Origin: Tanypteryx hageni
Lineage: Eukaryota; Arthropoda; Insecta; Odonata; Petaluridae
Length of the DNA stretch: 64,000 nt
Assembly: GCA_028673005.1 (NCBI GenBank)
Contig: CM054120.1
Span: 76,133,533 to 76,197,532, forward strand
Direction: 5' to 3'
Part shown: positions 21,669 through 34,496 of the stretch, one piece after another
Layout of the letters: every line of letters begins with the position of its first letter
How positions within the stretch are numbered: position 1 is the first letter of the stretch
The notes under the pieces: model-generated
Told to the model about the DNA's origin: nothing
The model's database searches: none
What the model saw: only the letters and a program-made list of their open reading frames with translations
Translations under genes and position numbers: made by a program

Positions 21669-22052
21669 TGAATGTTTTTTTCCCTCTGTTTCTCATATTA
21701 TTGATTTTTTTAAATTTTCCTTCCCCTGGACTATTTTGGAAATTTTCGCGGTTTTTTACAACTCTCTTCCCTTCGTAGGTGTTTTCCGCAGTGGGAATTT
21801 TTCTGTGTTAATACATATCAGATACACAGTTTTTTATGACCCACAAAACTAACATTATTTGGTAATGCTCTGTTATCTAATAACAAATATATTAACTTGT
21901 GATTAATATGTATTTTGTTAAAATCTGTATGTAATTAATTTTTCTTATTTTGTAAATATTGTAATTACTTATATGACGAAAAGGTTAAAAGTAAGAAGGG
22001 ACTATATAGTTTCAATCTCGCCCTAAAAAGTCGTTTGTCTGTCTGTCTGTCT
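21669..22052 (+). mobile_element. LINE family-B 3'-UTR copy 1
   Basis: This is a ~384-bp non-satellite island. It starts TGAATGTTTTTTTCCCTCTG, includes TTTTCGCGGTTTTTTACAAC and GGTGTTTTCCGCAGTGGGAA. It ends with the block GACGAAAAGGTTAAAAGTAA, the GACTATATAGTT hairpin region, CGCCCTAAAAAGTCGTT and a (TGTC)n tail running into CT satellite. It has the form of a 5'-truncated LINE 3' end, related to the 3' end of the full-length LINE at 59.1-63.5 kb. Confidence 0.8.
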
Positions 22053-24370
22053 CTCCCTCCCTCTCTCTCTCCCTTCCTCTCTCCCTCCCTTCCTCTCTCC
22101 CTCCCTTCCTCTTTCCCTCCCTTCCTCTCTCCCTTCCTCTCTCCATCCATCTGTCTCTCTCCCTCCCTTCCTCTCTCCTTCCCTTCCTCCCTCCCTCCCT
22201 TCCTCCCCCCTTCCTCCTTCCCTTCCACCATTCCTTTCTCCCTCCATCTGTCTCCCTCCCTTCCCCTCTCCCTCCTATCCTCTCTCCCTCCCTTCCTCTC
22301 TCCCCATCTGTCTCCCTCCCTTCCTCTCTCCCTCCCTTCCTGCCTCCCTCACTTCCTCTCACCCTCCCTTCCTCCCCCCTTCCTCCTTCTCTTCCTACCT
22401 TCCTCTCTCCCTCCATCTGTCTCCTTCCCTTCTTCTCTGCCTCCCTTGCTCTCTCCCTCCCATCCTCTCACCCCCCCTTCCTCTCTCCCCCCCTTCCTCT
22501 CTCCCTCCCTTCTTCTCTCCTTCCCTTCCTCTCTCCCTCCCATCCTCTCTCCCTAACTTCCTCTCTCCCTCCCTTCCACTTTCCCTCCCTTCCTCCCCCT
22601 TCCTCCTTCTCTTCCTCCCATCCTCTCTCCCTCTATCTGTCTGCCACCCTTCCTCTCTCCCTCCCTTCCTCTCTCCCTCCATTCCTCTCTCCCTCCCTTA
22701 CTCTCTCCCCCCCTTCCTCTCTCTCTCCCTTCCTCTCTCCCTCCTTCCTCTCTCTCTCCCTTCCTCTCTTCCTCCCATCTTCTCTCCCTCCCTTCCTCTC
22801 TCCCTCCCTTCCTCTCTCACTCCCTCTCTCCCTCACTCTCTCCCTCCATTCCTTTCTCCCTCCCTTCCTCTCTCCCTCCTTTCCTCTTTCCCTCCTTTCC
22901 TCTCTCCCTCCATTCCTCTCCCCTTCCTACTTCTCTTCCTCCCTTCCTCTCTTCCTCCATCTGTCTCCCTCCCTTCCACTCTCCCTCCCTTCCTCTCTCC
23001 CTTCACCTCTTCCTCCCTCCCTCTCATCCTCCCTTCCTCTCCCTCCCTTCCTCTCTACCTCCCTTCTTCTCTCCCTCCCCTTCTCACTCCCTCCCTTCAT
23101 CTCTCCCTCCCTTCCTATTTCCCTCACTTCCTCCCCACTTCCTAATACTCTTCCTCCATTCCTCTCACCCTCCATCTGTCTCCCTCCCTTCCTCTCACCC
23201 TCCCTTCCTCTCTCCCTCCCTACCTCTCTCCCTCCCTTCCTCCCTCCCTCCCTTCCTCCCTCCCTCCCTTCCTCTCTCCCTCCCTTCTTCTCTCAGTCCC
23301 TTACTATCTCTGTCCCTTCCTCTCTCCCTCTCTTCCTCTCACCCTACCTTCCTCTTTCCCTCCCTTGCTCCCCCCTTCCTCCTTCTCTTCCTCCCTTCCT
23401 CTCTCCCTCCATCTGTCTCCCTCCCTTACTCTCCATCCCTTCCGCTCTCCCTCCCTCCCTCTCTCCCTCCCTTCCTCTCCCCCTTTCTTCCTCTCTTCAT
23501 CCCTTAATCTCTCCCTCCCTTCCTCCCTCCCTCACATCCTCTCACCCTCCCTTCCTCCCCCCTTCCTCATTCTTTTCCTATCTTCCTCTCTCCCTCCATC
23601 TGTCTCCCTCCCTTCTTCTCTTACTCCCTTCCTCTCTCCCTCCCTTCCTCTCTCCCTCCCATTCTCTCTCCCCCCCTTCCTCTCTCCCTCCCTTCCTCTC
23701 TCCCTCCCTTCCTCTCTCCCTCCCTTCCTCTCTCCCTCCCTTCCTCTCTCCCTCCCTTCCTTTCTCCCTCCCTTCCTCTTTCCCTCCCTTCCTCTCTCCA
23801 TTCCTCTCTCCCTTCCTCTCTCCATCCATCTGTCTCTCTCCCTCCCTTCCTCTCTCCCTCCCTTTCTCACTCCCTCCCTTTCTCTTTCCCTCCCTTCCTC
23901 TCTCCCTCCCTTACTCTCTCCCTCCCTTCCTCTCTCCCTCCCTTCCTCACTCCCTCCCTTTCTCTCTCCCTCCCTTCCTCTCTCCCTCCTTTCCTCTCTA
24001 CCACCTTTCCTCTCTCCCTCCCTTCCTCCCCCCTTCCTCCATCTCTTCCTCCATCTGTCTCCCTCCCTTCCTCTCTCCCTACCTTCCTCATTCCCTTCCT
24101 CTCTCTTCCTCTCTCCCTCCATCTGTCTCTCTCCCTCCCTTCCTCTCTCCCTCTCTTCCTCTCTCCCTCCATTCCTTTCTCCCTCCCTTCCTCTCTCCCT
24201 CCCTTCCTCTCTCCCTCCTTTCCTCTCTCCCTCCCTTCCTCTTTCCCGCCCTTCCTCTCTCCCTCCCTTCCTCTTTCCCTCCCTTCCTCCCCCCTTCCTC
24301 CTTCTCTTCCTCCCTTCCTCTCTCCCTCCATCTGTCTCCCTCCCTTCCTCTCACCCTCCCTTCCTCTTCC

Positions 24371-24754
24371 TGAATGTTTTTTTCCCTCTGTTTCTCATAT
24401 TATTGATTTTTTTAAATTTTCCTTCCCCTGAACTATTTTGGAAATTTTCGCGGTTTTTTACAACTCTCTTCCCTTCGTAGGTGTTTTCCGCAGTGGGAAT
24501 TTTTCTGTGTTAATACATAACAGATACACAGTTTTTTATGACCCACAAAACTAACATTATTTGGTAATGCTCTGTTATGTAATAACAAATATATTAACTT
24601 GAGATTAATTTGTATTTTGTTAAAATCTATATGTAATTAATTTTTCTTATTTTGTAAATATTGTAATTACTTATATGACGAAAGGGTTAAAAGTAAGAAG
24701 GGACTATATAGTCTGAATTTCGCCCTAAAAAGTCGTTTGTCTGTCTGTCTGTCT
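24371..24754 (+). mobile_element. LINE family-B 3'-UTR copy 2
   Basis: Same boundaries and sequence as the copy at 21.67 kb with scattered substitutions. The terminal hairpin here is perfect (GACTATATAGTC) and the tail is (TGTC)n followed by TCTCCCTCCC. The identical 5' junction to the satellite shows that copies spread by duplication of a satellite-plus-LINE unit rather than by separate insertions. Confidence 0.8.
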
Positions 24755-26310
24755 CTCCCTCCCTCTCTCTCTCCCTTCCTATCTCCCTCCCTTCTACTCT
24801 CCCGCCCTTCCTCTCTCCCTCCCTTCCTCTCTCCCTCCCATCCTCTCCCCCTTCCTCCCTCACTTCCTCCCTTCCTCATTCCTTCCCTTCCTCTCTCCCT
24901 CCATTCCTCCCCCCTTCCTCCTTCCCTTCCTCCCTACCTTTCTCCCTCCATTTGTCTCCCTACCTTCCTCTCTCCATCCTATCCTCTCTCCCTCCCTTCC
25001 TCTCTCCCCATCTGTCTCCCTCCCTTCCTCTCTCCCTCCCTTCCTGCCTCCCTCACTTCCTCTCAGCCTCCCTTCCTCCCCCCTTCCTCCTTCCCTTCCT
25101 ACCTTCCTATCTCCCTCCATCTGTCTCCTTCCCTTCTTCACTGCCTCCCTTGCTCTCTCCCACCCTTCCTCTCTCCCTCCCATCCTCTCTCCCTAACTTC
25201 CTCTCTCCCTCCCTTCCTCTTTCCCTCCCTTCCTCCCCCCTTCCTCCTTCTCTTCCTCTCATCCTCTCTCCCTCTATCTGTCTGCCACCCTTCCTCTCTC
25301 CCTCCCTTCCTCTCTACCTCACTTCCTCTCTCCCTCCCTTCCTCTCTCCCCCACTTCCTCTCTGCCTACCTTCCTCTCTCCCTCCTTCCTCTCTCCCACC
25401 CTTCCTCTCTCCCTACCTTCCTCTCCCCCTTCCTCGCTCTCTTACTCCCTAAATCACACCCTTCCTTCTTCCCCCTTCCTCCTTCCCATCCTACCTTCCT
25501 CTCTCTCTCAATCTGTCTCCCTCCCTTCTTCTCTACCTCTCTTCCTCTCTCTGTCCCTTCCTCTCTTCCTCCCATCTTCTCTCCCTCCCTTCCTCTCTCC
25601 CTTCCTTCCTCTATCACTCCCTCTCTCCCTCCCTCTCTTCCTCCCTTCCTCTCTCCCTCCCTTCCTCTCTCCCTCCCTTCCTCTCTCCCTTCCTCTCTCC
25701 CTCCATCTGTCTCTCTCCCTCCCTTCCTCTCTCCCTCCCTTTCTCTCTCCTTCCCTTTCTCTTTCCCTCCCTTCCTCTCTCCCTCCCTTACTCTCTCCCT
25801 CCCTTCCTCTCTCCCTCCATCTGTCTGCCTCCCTTCCTCTCTCCCTACCTTCCTCTCTGCCTCCCTTCCTCTCTCCCTCCCTTTCTCTCTCCCTCCCTTC
25901 CTCTCTCCCTCCCTTAGTCTCACCCTCCCTTCCTCTCTCCCTCCCTTCCTCTCTCCCTCCTTTCCTCTCTCCCTCCTTTCCTCTCTCCCTCCCTTCCTCC
26001 CCCTTCCTCCATCTCTTCCTCCAACTGTCTCCCTCCCTTCCTCTCTCCCTCCCTTCCTCACTCCCTTCGTCTCTCACTACCTCTCTCCCTCCATCTGTCT
26101 CTCTCCCTCCCTTCCTCTCTCCCTCCCATTCTCTCTCCCTCCCTTCCTCTCTCCCTCCTTTCCTCTCTCCCTCCCTTCCTCTCTCCCGCCCTTCCTCTCT
26201 CCCTCCCTTCCTCTTTCCCTCCCTTCCTCCCCCCTTCCTCCTTCTCTTCCTCCCTTCCTCTCTCCCTCCATCTGTCTCCCTCCCTTCCTCTCACCCTCCC
26301 TTCCTCATCC

Positions 26311-26694
26311 TGAATGTTTTTTTCCCTCTGTTTCTCATATTATTGATTTTTTTAAATTTTCCTTCCCCTGAACAATTTTGGAAATTTTCGCGGTTTTTTA
26401 CAACTCTCTTCCCTTCGTAGGTGTTTTCCGCAGTGGGAATTTTTCTGTGTTAATACATAACAGAAACACAGTTTTTTATGACCCACAAAACTAACATTAT
26501 TTGGTAATGCTCTGTTATCTAATAACAAATATATTAACTTGAGATTAATTAGTATTTTGTTAAAATCTATATGTAATTAATTTTTCTTATTTTGTAAATA
26601 TTGTAATTACTTATATGACGAAAGGGTTAAAAGTAAGAAGGGACTATATAGTCTCAATTTCACCCTAAAAAGTCGTTTGTCTGTCTGTCTGTCT
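26311..26694 (+). mobile_element. LINE family-B 3'-UTR copy 3
   Basis: Third + strand copy, 1940 bp downstream of copy 2, starting CCTGAATGTTTTTTTCCC. The variant CACCCTAAAAAG replaces CGCCCTAAAAAG near the end, and AACAATTTTGG replaces AACTATTTTGG. The hairpin is perfect. The (TGTC)n tail enters the CT array as in the other copies. Confidence 0.8.
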
Positions 26695-29251
26695 CTCCCT
26701 CCCTCTCTCTCTCCCTTCCTCTCTCACTCCCTTCTACTCTCCCGCCCTTCCTCTCTCCCTCCCTTCCTCTCTCCCTCCCTTCCTCTCCCCCTTCCTCCCT
26801 CTCTTCCTCCTTTCCTCTCTCCTTCCCTTCCTCACTCCCTCCTTTCCTCCCCCCTTCCTCCTTCCCTTCCAACCTTCCTTTCTCCCTCCATCTGTCTCCC
26901 TCCCTTCCTCTCTCCCTCCTATCCTCTCTCCCTCCCTCTCTCCCCATCTGTCTCCCTCCCTTCCTCTCTCCCTCCCTTCCTGCCTCCCTCACTTCCTCTC
27001 ACCCTCCCTTCCTCCCCCCTTCCTCCTTTACTTCCTACCTTCCTCTCTCCCTCCATCTGTCTCCTTCCCTTCTTCTCTGCCTCCCTTGCTCTCTCCCACC
27101 CTTCCCCTCTCCCTCCCATCCTCTCACCCCCCCTTCCTCTCTCCCTCCCTTCCTCTCTCCTTCCCTTCTTCTCTCCCTCCCATCCTCTCTCCCTAAATCC
27201 TCTCACCCTCCCTTCCACTTTCCCTCCCTTCCTCCCCCCTTCCTCCTTCTCTTCCTCCCATCCTCTCTCCCTCTATCTGTCTGCCACCCTTCCTCTCTCC
27301 CTCCCTTCCTCTCTCCCTCCCTTCCTCTCTCCCTCCCTTCCTCTCTCCCTCCCTTCCTCTCTCCCCCCCTTCCTCTCTCCCTCCTTTCCTCTCTCCCTCC
27401 TTTCTCTCTCCCACCCTTCCTCTCTCCCTCCCTTCCTCTCCCCCTTCCTTGCTCTCTTACTCCCTTAATCTCACCCTCCATTCCTCCCCCCTTCCTCCTT
27501 CCCTTCCTACCTTCCTCTCTCCCTCCATCTGTCTCCCTCCCTTCTTCTCTACCTCTCTTCCTCTCTCTCTCCCTTCCTCTCTTCCTCCCATCTTCTCTCC
27601 CTCCCTTCCTCTCTCCCCCTCTTCCTCTCACATTCCCTCTCTCCCTCACTCTCTCCCTCCCTTCCTCTCTCCCTCCCTTCCTCTCTCCCTCCTTTCCTCT
27701 TTCCCTCCTTTCCTCTCTCCCTCCATTCCTCTCCCCTTCCTACTTCTCTTCCTCCCTTCCTCTCTTCCTCCATCTGTCTCCCTCCCTTCCACTCTCCCTC
27801 CCTTCCTTTTTCCCTTCACCTCTTCCTCCCTCCCTCTCATCCTCCCTTCCTCTCTCCCTCCCTTATTCTCTACCTCCCTTCTTCTCTCCCTCCCCTTCTC
27901 TCTCCCTCCCTTCCTCTCTCCCTCCCTTCCTATTTCCCTCCCTTCCTCCCCACTTCCTAATACTCTTCCTCCATTCCTCTCTCCCTCCATCTGTCTCTCT
28001 CCCTTCCTCTCACCCTCCCTTCCTCTCTCCCTCCCTACCTCTCTCCCTCCCTTCCTCCCTTCCTCCCTTCCTCTCTCCCTCCCTTCCTCTCTCCCTCCCT
28101 TCTTCTCTCAGTCCCTTACTCTCTCTGTCCCTTCCTCTCTCCTTCTCTTCCTCTCACCATACCTTCCTCTTTCCCTCCCTTGCTCCCCCCTTCCTCCTTC
28201 TCTTCCTCCCTTCCTCTCTCCCTCCATCTGTCTCCCTCCCTTCCTCTCTCCATCCCTTCCGCTCTCCCTCCCTCCCTCTCTCCCTCCCTTCCTCTCTACC
28301 TTCCTTCATCTCTCCCTACCTTCCTCTCTCCCTCCCTTCCTCTCTTCCACCCTTCCTCTCCCTCCCTTCCTCTCCCCCTTCCTTCCTCTCTTCATCCCTA
28401 AATGTCTCCCTCCCTTCCTCCCTCCCTCACATCCTCTCACCCTCCCTTCCTCCCCCCTTCCTCATTCACTTCCTATCTTCCTCTCTCCCTCCATCTGTCT
28501 CCCTCCCTTCTTCTCTTACTCCCTAACTCTCTCCCTCCCTTCCTCTCTCCCTCCCATTCTCTCTCCCCCTCTTCCTCTCTCCCTCCCTTCCTCTCTCCCT
28601 CCCTTCCTCTCTCCCTCCCTTCCTCTCTACCTCCCTTCCTTTCTCCCTCCCTTCCTCTTTCCCTCCCTTCCTCTCTCCCTTCCTCTCTCCCTTCCTCTCT
28701 CCATCCATCTGTCTCTCTCCCTCCCTTCCTCTATCCCTCCCTTTCTCTCTCCCTCCCTTTCTCTTTCCCTCCCTTCCTCTCTCCCTCCCTTACTCTCTCC
28801 CTCCCTTCCTCTCTCCCTCCCTTCCTCTCTCCCTCCCTTTCTCTCTCCCTCCCTTCCTCTCTCCCTCCTTTCCTCTCTACCACCTTTCCTCTCTCCCTCC
28901 CTTCCTCCCCCCTTCCTCCATCTCTTCCTCCATCTGTCTCCCTCCCTTCCTGTCTCCCTACCTTCCTCATTCCCTTCCTCTCTCTCTTCCTCTCTCCCTC
29001 CATCTGTCTCTCTCCCTCCCATCCTCTCTCCCTCCATTCCTTTCTCCCTCCCTTCTACTCTCCCTCCCTTCCTCTCTCCCTCCCTTCCTCTCTCCCTCCT
29101 TTCCTCTCTCCCTCCCTTCCTCTCTCCCGCCCTTCCTCTCTCCTTCCCTTCCTCTTTCCCTCCCTTCCTCCCAACTTCCTCCTTCTCTTCCTCCTTTCCT
29201 CTCTCCCTCCATCTGTCTCCCTCCCTTCCTCTCACCCTCCCTTCCTCTTCC

Positions 29252-29635
29252 TGAATGTTTTTTTCCCTCTGTTTCTCATATTATTGATTTTTTTAAATTT
29301 TCCTTCCCCTGAACTATTTTGGAAATTTTCGCGGTTTTTTACAACTCACTTCCCTTCGTAGGTGTTTTCCGCAGTGGGAATTTTTCTGTGTTAATACATA
29401 ACAGATACACAGTTTTTTATGACCCACAAAACTAACATTATTTGGTAATGCTCTGTTATCTAATAACAAATATATTAACTTGAGATTAATATGTATTTTG
29501 TTAAAATCTGTATGTAATTAATTTTTCTTATTTTGTAAATATTGTAATTACTTATATGACGAAAGGGTTAAAAGTAAGAAGGGACTATATAGTCTGAATT
29601 TCGCCCTAAAAAGTCGTTTGTCTGTCTGTCTGTCT
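29252..29635 (+). mobile_element. LINE family-B 3'-UTR copy 4
   Basis: Last + strand copy before the long pure-satellite stretch, 2941 bp after copy 3. Same junctions and the same hairpin as copies 2 and 3. The CT block preceding it (27.5-29.2 kb) resembles the block preceding copy 2 (22.9-24.4 kb) in order of landmarks, pointing to duplication of a unit of about 1.9-2.9 kb. Confidence 0.8.
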
Positions 29636-31370
29636 CTCCCTCCCTCTCTCTCTTCCCTTCCTCTCTCCCTCCCTTCTACTCTCCCGCCCTTCCTCTCTCC
29701 CTCCCTTCCTCTCTCCCTCCCTGCCTCTCCCCCTTCCTCCCTCACTTCCTCCCTTCCTCATTCCTTCCCTTCCTCTCTCCCTCCCTTCCTCCCCCCTTCC
29801 TCCTTCCCTTCCTCCCTTCCTTTCTCCCTCCATCTGTCTCCCTCCCTTACTCTCTCCATCCTATCCTCTCTCCCTCCCTTCCTCTCTCCCCATCTGTCTC
29901 CCTCCCTTCCTCTCTCCCTCCCTTCCTGCCTCCCTCACTTCCTCTCAGCCTTCCTTCCTCCCCCCCCTCCTCCTTCCATTCCTACCTTCCTCTCTCCCTC
30001 CATCTGTCTCCTTCCCTTCTTCTCTGCCTCCCTTGCTCTCTCCCACCCTTCCTCTCTCCCTCCCATCCTCTCTCCCTAACTTCCTCTCTCCCTCCCTTCC
30101 TCTTTCCCTCCCTTCCACCCCCCTTCCTCCTTCTCTTCCTCCCATCCTCTCTCCCTCTATCTGTCTGCCACCCTTCCTCTCTCCCTCCCTTCCTCTCTCC
30201 CTCACTTCCTCTCTCCCTCCCTTCCTCTCTCCCCCCTTCCTCTCTCCCTCCCTTCCTCTCTCCCTCCTTCCTCTCTCCCACCCTTCCTCTCTCCCTCCCT
30301 TCCTCTCCCCCTTCCTCGCTCTCTTACTCCCTTAATCTCACCCTCCCTTCCTCCCCCCTTCCTCCTTCCCTTCCTACCTTCCTCTCTCTCTCTCAATCTG
30401 TCTCCCTCCCTTCTTCTCTACCTCTCTTCATCTCTCCCTCCCTTCCTCTCTCCTTCCCTCCCTCTCTCCATCCCTTCCTCTCTCCTTCCCTTCCTCTCTC
30501 CCGTCCTTCCTCTCTCCCACCCTTCCACTCTCCCTCCCGTCCTCTCCCCCATCCTTCCTCTCTTCATCCCTTAATCTCTCCCTCCCTCCATCACTTCCTC
30601 TCACCCTCCCTTCCTCCCCCTTCCTCCTTCCCTTCCTACCTTCCTCTCTCCTTCCATCTGTATCCTTCCCTTGTTCTCTGCCTTGCTTCCTCTCTCCCAC
30701 CCTTCCACCCTCCCTCCCTTCCTCTCCCCCTTCCTTCCTCTCTTCATCCCTTAATCTCTCCCTCCCTTCCTCCCTCTCTCACATCCTCTCACTCTCCCTT
30801 CCTCCCCCCTTCCTCATTCTATTCCTACCTTCCTCTCTCCCTCCATCTGTCTCCCTCCCTTCTTTTCTGCCTACCTTCCTCTCTCCTTCCCTTCCTCTCT
30901 CCCTCCCATCCTCTCTCCCCCCCTTCCTCTCACCCTCCCTTTCTCTCTCCCTCCCTTCCTCTCTCCCTTCCTCTCTCCCTTTTTCTCTCCCTTCCTCTCT
31001 CCCTCCCTTCCTCTCTCCCTCCCTTATTCTCTCCCTCCCTTCCTCTCTCCCTCCCTCTCTAGCTCCCTTCCTTTCTCCCTCCCTTCCTCTCTCCCTCCCT
31101 TCCTCTCTCCCTTTCTCTCTCCCTCCATCTGTCTCTCTCCCTCCCTTCCTCTCTCCCTCCCTTTCTCTCTCCTTCCCTTTCTCTTTCCCTCCCTTCCTCT
31201 CTCCCTCCCTTACTCTCTCCCTCCCTTCCTCTCTCCCTACTTTCCTCTCTCCCTCCCCTTCTCTCTCCCTCCCTTCCTCTCACCCACCTTTCCTCTCTCC
31301 CTCCCTTCCTCCCCCCTTCCTCCATCTCTTCCTCCATCTGTCTCCCTACCTTCCTCTCTCCCTCCTGTCT

Positions 31371-34300
31371 TCATTCCCTTCCTCTCTCTCTTCCTCTCTC
31401 CCTCCATCTGTCTCTCTCCCTCCTTTCCTCTATCTCTCGCTTCCTCTCTCCCTCTCTTCCTTTCTCCCTCCCTTCTACTCTCCCTCCCTTCCTCTCTCCC
31501 TCCCTTCTTCTCTCCCTCCCTTCATCTCTCCCTCCCTTCCTCTCTCCTTCCCTCCCTCTCTCCATCCCTTCCTCTCTCCTTCCCTTCCTCTCTCCCTTCC
31601 TTCCTCTCTCCCACCCTTCCACTCTCCCTCCCGTCCTCTCCCCCTTCCTTCCTCTCTTCATCCCTTAATCTCTCCCTTCCTCCCTCACTTCCTCTCACCC
31701 TCCCTTCCTCCCCCCTTCCTCCTTCCCTTCCTACCTTCCTCTCTCCTTCCATCTGTCTCCTTCCCTTGTTCTCTGCCTCGCTTCCTCTCTCCCACCGTTC
31801 CACTCTCCCTCCCTTCCTCTCCCCCTTCCTTCCTCTCTTCATCCCTTAATCTCTCCCTCCCTTCCTCACATCCTCTCACTCTCCCTTCCTCCCCCCTTCC
31901 TCACTCTCTTCCTACCTACCTCTCTCCCTCCATCTGTCTCTCTCCCTTAACCTCTGCCTTCCTCTCTCTCTCTCAATCTGTCTCCCTCCCTTCTTCTCTA
32001 CCTCTCTTCATCACTCCCTCCCTTCCTCTCTCCTTCCCTCCCTCTCTCCATCCCTTCCTCTCTCCTTCCCTTCCTCTCTCCCTTCCTTCCTCTCTCCCTC
32101 CCTTCCACTCTCCCTCCCGTCCTCTCCCCCTTCCTTCCTCTCTTCATCCCTTAATCTCTCCCTCCCTCCCTCACTTCCTCTCACTCTCCCTTCCTCCCCC
32201 CTTCCTCCTTCCCTTCCTACCTTCCTCTCTCCTTCCATCTGTATCCTTCCCTTGTTCTCTGCCTTGCTTCCTCTCTCCCACCCTTCCACCCTCCCTCCCT
32301 TCCTCTCCCCCTTCCTTCCTCTCTTCATCCCTTAATCTCTCCCTCCCTTCCTCCCTCTCTCACATCCTCTCACTCTCCCTTCCTCCCCCCTTCCTCATTC
32401 TATTCCTACCTTCCTCTCTCCCTCCATCTGTCTCCCTCCCTTCTTTTCTGCCTACCTTCCTCTCTCCTTCCCTTCCTCTCTCCCTCCCATCCTCTCTCCC
32501 CCCCTTCCTCTCACCCTCCCTTTCTCTCTCCCTCCCTTCCTCTCTCCCTTCCTCTCTCCCTTCCTCTCTCCCTTCCTCTCTCCCTCCCTTCCTCTCTCCC
32601 TCCCTTATTCTCTCCCTCCCTTCCTCTCTCCCTCCCTCTCTCGCTCCCTTCCTTACTCCCTCCCTTCCTCTCTCCCTCCCTTTCTCTCTCCCTTCCTCTC
32701 TCCCTCCATCTGTCTCTCTCCCTCCCTTCCTATCTCCCTCCCTTTCTCTCTCCTTCCCTTTCTCTTTCCCTCCCTTCCTCTCTCCCTCCCTTACTCTCTC
32801 CCTCCCTTCCTCTCTCCCTACTTTCCTCTCTCCCTCCCCCTCTCTCTCCCTCCCTTCCTCTCTCCCACCTTTCCTCTCTCCCTCCCTTCCTCCCCCCTTC
32901 CTCCATCTCTTCCTCCATCTGTCTCCCTACCTTCCTCTCTCCCTCCCGTCTTCATTCCCTTCCTCTCTCTCTTCCTCTCTCCCTCCATCTGTCTCTCTCC
33001 CTCCTTTCCTCTATCTCTCGCTTCCTCTCTCCCTCTCTTCCTTTCTCCCTCCCTTCTACTCTCCCTCCCTTCCTCTCTCCCTCCCTTCTTCTCTCCCTCC
33101 CTTCATCTCTCCCACCCTTCCTCTCTCCTTCCCTCCCTCTCTCCATCCCTTCCTCTCTCCTTCCCTTCCTCTCTCCCTTCCTTCCTCTCTCCCACCCTTC
33201 CACTCTCCCTCCCGTCCTCTCCCCCTTCCTTCCTCTCTTCATCCCTTAATCTCTCCCTCCCTCCCTCACTTCCTCTCACCCTCCCTTCCTCCCCCCTTCC
33301 TCCTTCCCTTCCTACCTTCCTCTCTCCTTCCATCTGTCTCCTTCCCTTGTTCTCTGCCTCGCTTCCTCTCTCCCACCGTTCCACTCTCCCTCCCTTCCTC
33401 TCCCCCTTCCTTCCTCTCTTCATCCCTTAATCTCTCCCTCCCTTCCTCCCTCCCTCACATGCTCTCACTCTCCCTTCCTCCCCCCTTCCTCACTCTCTTC
33501 CTACCTTCCTATCTCCCTCCATCTGTCTCTCTCCCTTCCTCTCTCCCTTCCTCTCTCCCTCCCTTCCTCTCTCCCTCCCTTCCATTCTCCCTCCCTCCCT
33601 TCCTCTCTCCCTCCCTTCCTCTCTCCCTCCCTTCCTCTCTCCCTCCCTTCCTCTCTCCCTCCCTTCCTCTCTCCCTTCCTCTCTCCCTTCCTCTCTCCTT
33701 CCATCTGTCCCCCTCCCTTCCTCTCTACATCCCTTTCTCTCTCCCTCCCTTCCTTTCTCCCTCCCTTCCTCTCTCCCTCCCTTCATCTCTCCCTCCCTTC
33801 CTCTCTCCCTCCCTTCCTCTCTCCCTCCCTTCCTCTCTCCCTCCATCTGTCTCTCTCCCTCCCTTCCTCTCTCCCTCCCTTCCTCTCTCCCTCCCTTTCT
33901 CTCTCTCTTCCTTCCTCTCTCCCTCCTTTCCTCTCTCCCACCTTTCCTCTCTCCCTCCCTTCCTCCCCCCTTCCTTCATCTCTTCCTCCATCTGTCTCCC
34001 TCCCTTCCTCTCTCCCTCCCTTCCTCATTCCCTTCCTCTCTCTCTTCCTCCCTCCCTCCATCTGTCTCTCTCCCTCCTTTCCTCTATCTCTCGCTTCCAC
34101 TCTCCCTCTCTTCCTTTCTCCCTCCCTTCTACTCTCCCTCCCTTCCTCTCTCCCTCCCTTCTTCTCTCCCTCCCTTCATCTCTCCCACCCTTCCTCTCTC
34201 CTTCCCTCCCTCTCTCCATCCCTTCCTCTCTCCTTCCCTTCCTCTCTCCCTTCCTTCCTCTCTCCCACCCTTCCACTCTCCCTCCCGTCCTCTCCCCCTT

Positions 34301-34496
34301 CCTTCCTCTCTTCATCCCTTAATCTCTCCCTCCCTCCCTCACTTCCTCTCACCCTCCCTTCCTCCCCCCTTCCTCCTTCCCTTCCTACCTTCCTCTCTCC
34401 TTCCATCTGTCTCCTTCCCTTGTTCTCTGCCTCGCTTCCTCTCTCCCACCGTTCCACTCTCCCTCCCTTCCTCTCCCCCTTCCTTCCTCTCTTCAT
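31371..34496 (+). repeat. Higher-order satellite units, periods 1581 and 1073 bp
   Basis: A ~470-bp block beginning at 31371, 32952 and 34025 is essentially identical in all three positions; the minus-strand translations match over about 96 residues with one or two changes. Spacings are 1581 and 1073 bp. Related blocks recur near 35.5 and 41.3 kb. This shows recent homogenisation of kilobase-scale units, by unequal crossover or gene conversion, inside the otherwise degenerate 16-bp array. Confidence 0.8.

Noticed and set aside
21669..22052. Family-B islands as an rRNA spacer, tRNA or other RNA gene
   Set aside because: No cloverleaf, A/B box or rRNA similarity. The tetranucleotide tail, the 3' blocks shared with the full-length LINE, and the hairpin identify it as a LINE 3'-UTR.
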